Source of the DNA: Rhodococcoides fascians A25f | GTDB taxonomy: Bacteria; Actinomycetota; Actinomycetes; Mycobacteriales; Mycobacteriaceae | Length of the DNA stretch: 64,000 nucleotides | Assembly: GCF_000760935.2 (NCBI RefSeq) | Contig: NZ_CP049744.1 | Coordinates: 2,631,001-2,695,000, forward strand | Direction: 5' to 3' | Part shown: positions 63,627-64,000 of the stretch, in pieces | How positions within the stretch are numbered: position 1 is the first letter of the stretch | Layout: each line of letters starts with the position of its first letter | The notes under the pieces: model-generated | Seen by the model: the letters and a program-made list of their open reading frames with translations, nothing else | What the model was told of the DNA's origin: nothing | Database searches by the model: none | Made by a program: the position numbers and the translations under genes

Positions 63627-63663
63627 CCAGGCTGTTCACACGATTCGCGTGTGAACGACCTGG
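63627..63663 (+). terminator. Hairpin downstream of tyrS
   Basis: GTTCACACG (63634-63642) pairs with CGTGTGAAC (63647-63655), extended after a small internal bulge by CCAGG/CCTGG. It lies 82 bp after tyrS and immediately before the first rRNA promoter, and would block readthrough into the rrn operon. Confidence 0.6.
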
Positions 63664-63667
63664 GGAT

Positions 63668-63696
63668 TTGACGCGTTGTTATCCGGGGCGTAACTT
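63668..63696 (+). promoter_or_regulatory. rRNA operon promoter P1
   Basis: TTGACG (63668-63673), 17-bp spacer, TAACTT (63691-63696). Consensus-like -35 and good spacing. Confidence 0.75.
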
Positions 63697-63818
63697 TGTC
63701 CAGGTCAGAGCGACACGGACGCCAGCCCAGACCGCAAGGCCTGAGCAAAGCGGAGGTTGCTTTCGACGACATGGAGAGTGGAGCCGCAAGGTTCGACTTC
63801 CTTGGATGAGAAGCCAGT

Positions 63819-63848
63819 TTGACTGTGCTCGATCATCTGATCTAAGCT
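63819..63848 (+). promoter_or_regulatory. rRNA operon promoter P2
   Basis: TTGACT (63819-63824), 18-bp spacer, TAAGCT (63843-63848). The tandem arrangement with P1, 150 bp apart, is typical of rrn operons of this order. Confidence 0.8.
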
Positions 63849-63904
63849 GGACCGGTTGCCCCGGACATTTACGAGCATCTGCTCGTCGCTGAATGGTGTG
63901 CGCG

Positions 63905-64000
63905 TGTTCTTTGAGAACTCAACAGTGTGTCGATGAATGTCAGTGCCGAATTTTTGTTTGGTGAAAGCATTCGATGTATCAGCCATCCGCTTGTGGTGGT
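63905..64000 (+). promoter_or_regulatory. rRNA leader before the 16S gene
   Basis: TGTTCTTTGAGAACTCAACA (63905-63924) is the conserved leader/BoxA-type antitermination element found before actinobacterial 16S genes. The rest (ending GCATTCGATGT...) has the T-rich spacer expected before the RNase III stem. The mature 16S start is beyond the window. Confidence 0.8.

Overview
This is a GC-rich actinobacterial chromosome segment, most likely from Rhodococcus or a close relative in the Mycobacteriales. The gene order (pyk-tesB ... pdtaR ... polA, rpsA, coaE, DUF402, uvrB, universal stress protein, MBL hydrolase, uvrA, infC-rpmI-rplT, tsnR-like, pheST, argCJBDFRGH, hydrolase/acyl-CoA-synthetase fusion, Trm112, ABC pair, mpg, tyrS) parallels what I recall of the Mycobacterium tuberculosis Rv1617-Rv1689 region, with lineage-specific genes inserted. 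There is no sign of phage, insertion sequence, CRISPR or recent island: the window is core chromosome plus a few accessory genes.

Layout. 1-3.1 kb: 3' end of gltD, then pyk and tesB. 3.1-7.4 kb: accessory block (hypoxanthine-DNA glycosylase, DUF6158, NmrA-like/DUF1772 pair, divergent AraC regulator, stand-alone ATPase, an odd class I tRNA with CAA anticodon). 7.4-14 kb: PdtaR-type ANTAR regulator and a complete branched-chain-amino-acid-type ABC transporter, with the binding lipoprotein on + and livH-M-G-F on -. 14.2-28.4 kb: polA, thioredoxin, GlxA-type regulator, 2'-5' RNA ligase/dehydrogenase divergent pair, methyltransferase, rpsA, coaE-GrpB fusion, uvrB. 28.4-36.4 kb: hydrolase-ABC ATPase fusion with its permease, universal stress protein, HelD-type motor, DoxX protein with apolipoprotein-like repeats. 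36.5-47.4 kb: MBL hydrolase, uvrA, DUF1844, infC operon with a leader terminator, rRNA methyltransferase, pheST. 47.4-56.6 kb: a small unknown gene and the arginine operon, mostly coupled by 4-nt overlaps. 56.7-63.5 kb: large fused lipase/synthetase-like protein, Trm112, drug-type ABC exporter, mpg, tyrS. 63.6-64 kb: two tandem strong promoters and the leader of an rRNA operon whose 16S gene begins beyond the window.

Themes. DNA repair is concentrated here (hypoxanthine glycosylase, polA, uvrB, uvrA, mpg). uvrB and uvrA carry exact matches to the RecA-NDp (PafBC-type) promoter TTGTCRGTG-N8-TAnnnT (the uvrA copy lacks only the weakly conserved first T) and polA a variant with the same spacing, so a mitomycin-type LexA-independent damage response probably coordinates them. 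Translation functions (rpsA, infC-rpmI-rplT, pheST, tyrS, rrn) form a second theme.

Most unusual items: a single protein joining an extracytoplasmic alpha/beta hydrolase to a cytoplasmic ABC ATPase through two predicted membrane segments (29214-32066); a DoxX protein with exact 22-residue tandem helical repeats (35243-36433); a LivH permease with an added signal peptide and beta-sandwich domain; the atypical tRNA; and a transcription terminator inside the infC leader ahead of an AUC start codon. All functional statements rest on reading motifs by eye; no searches were run.
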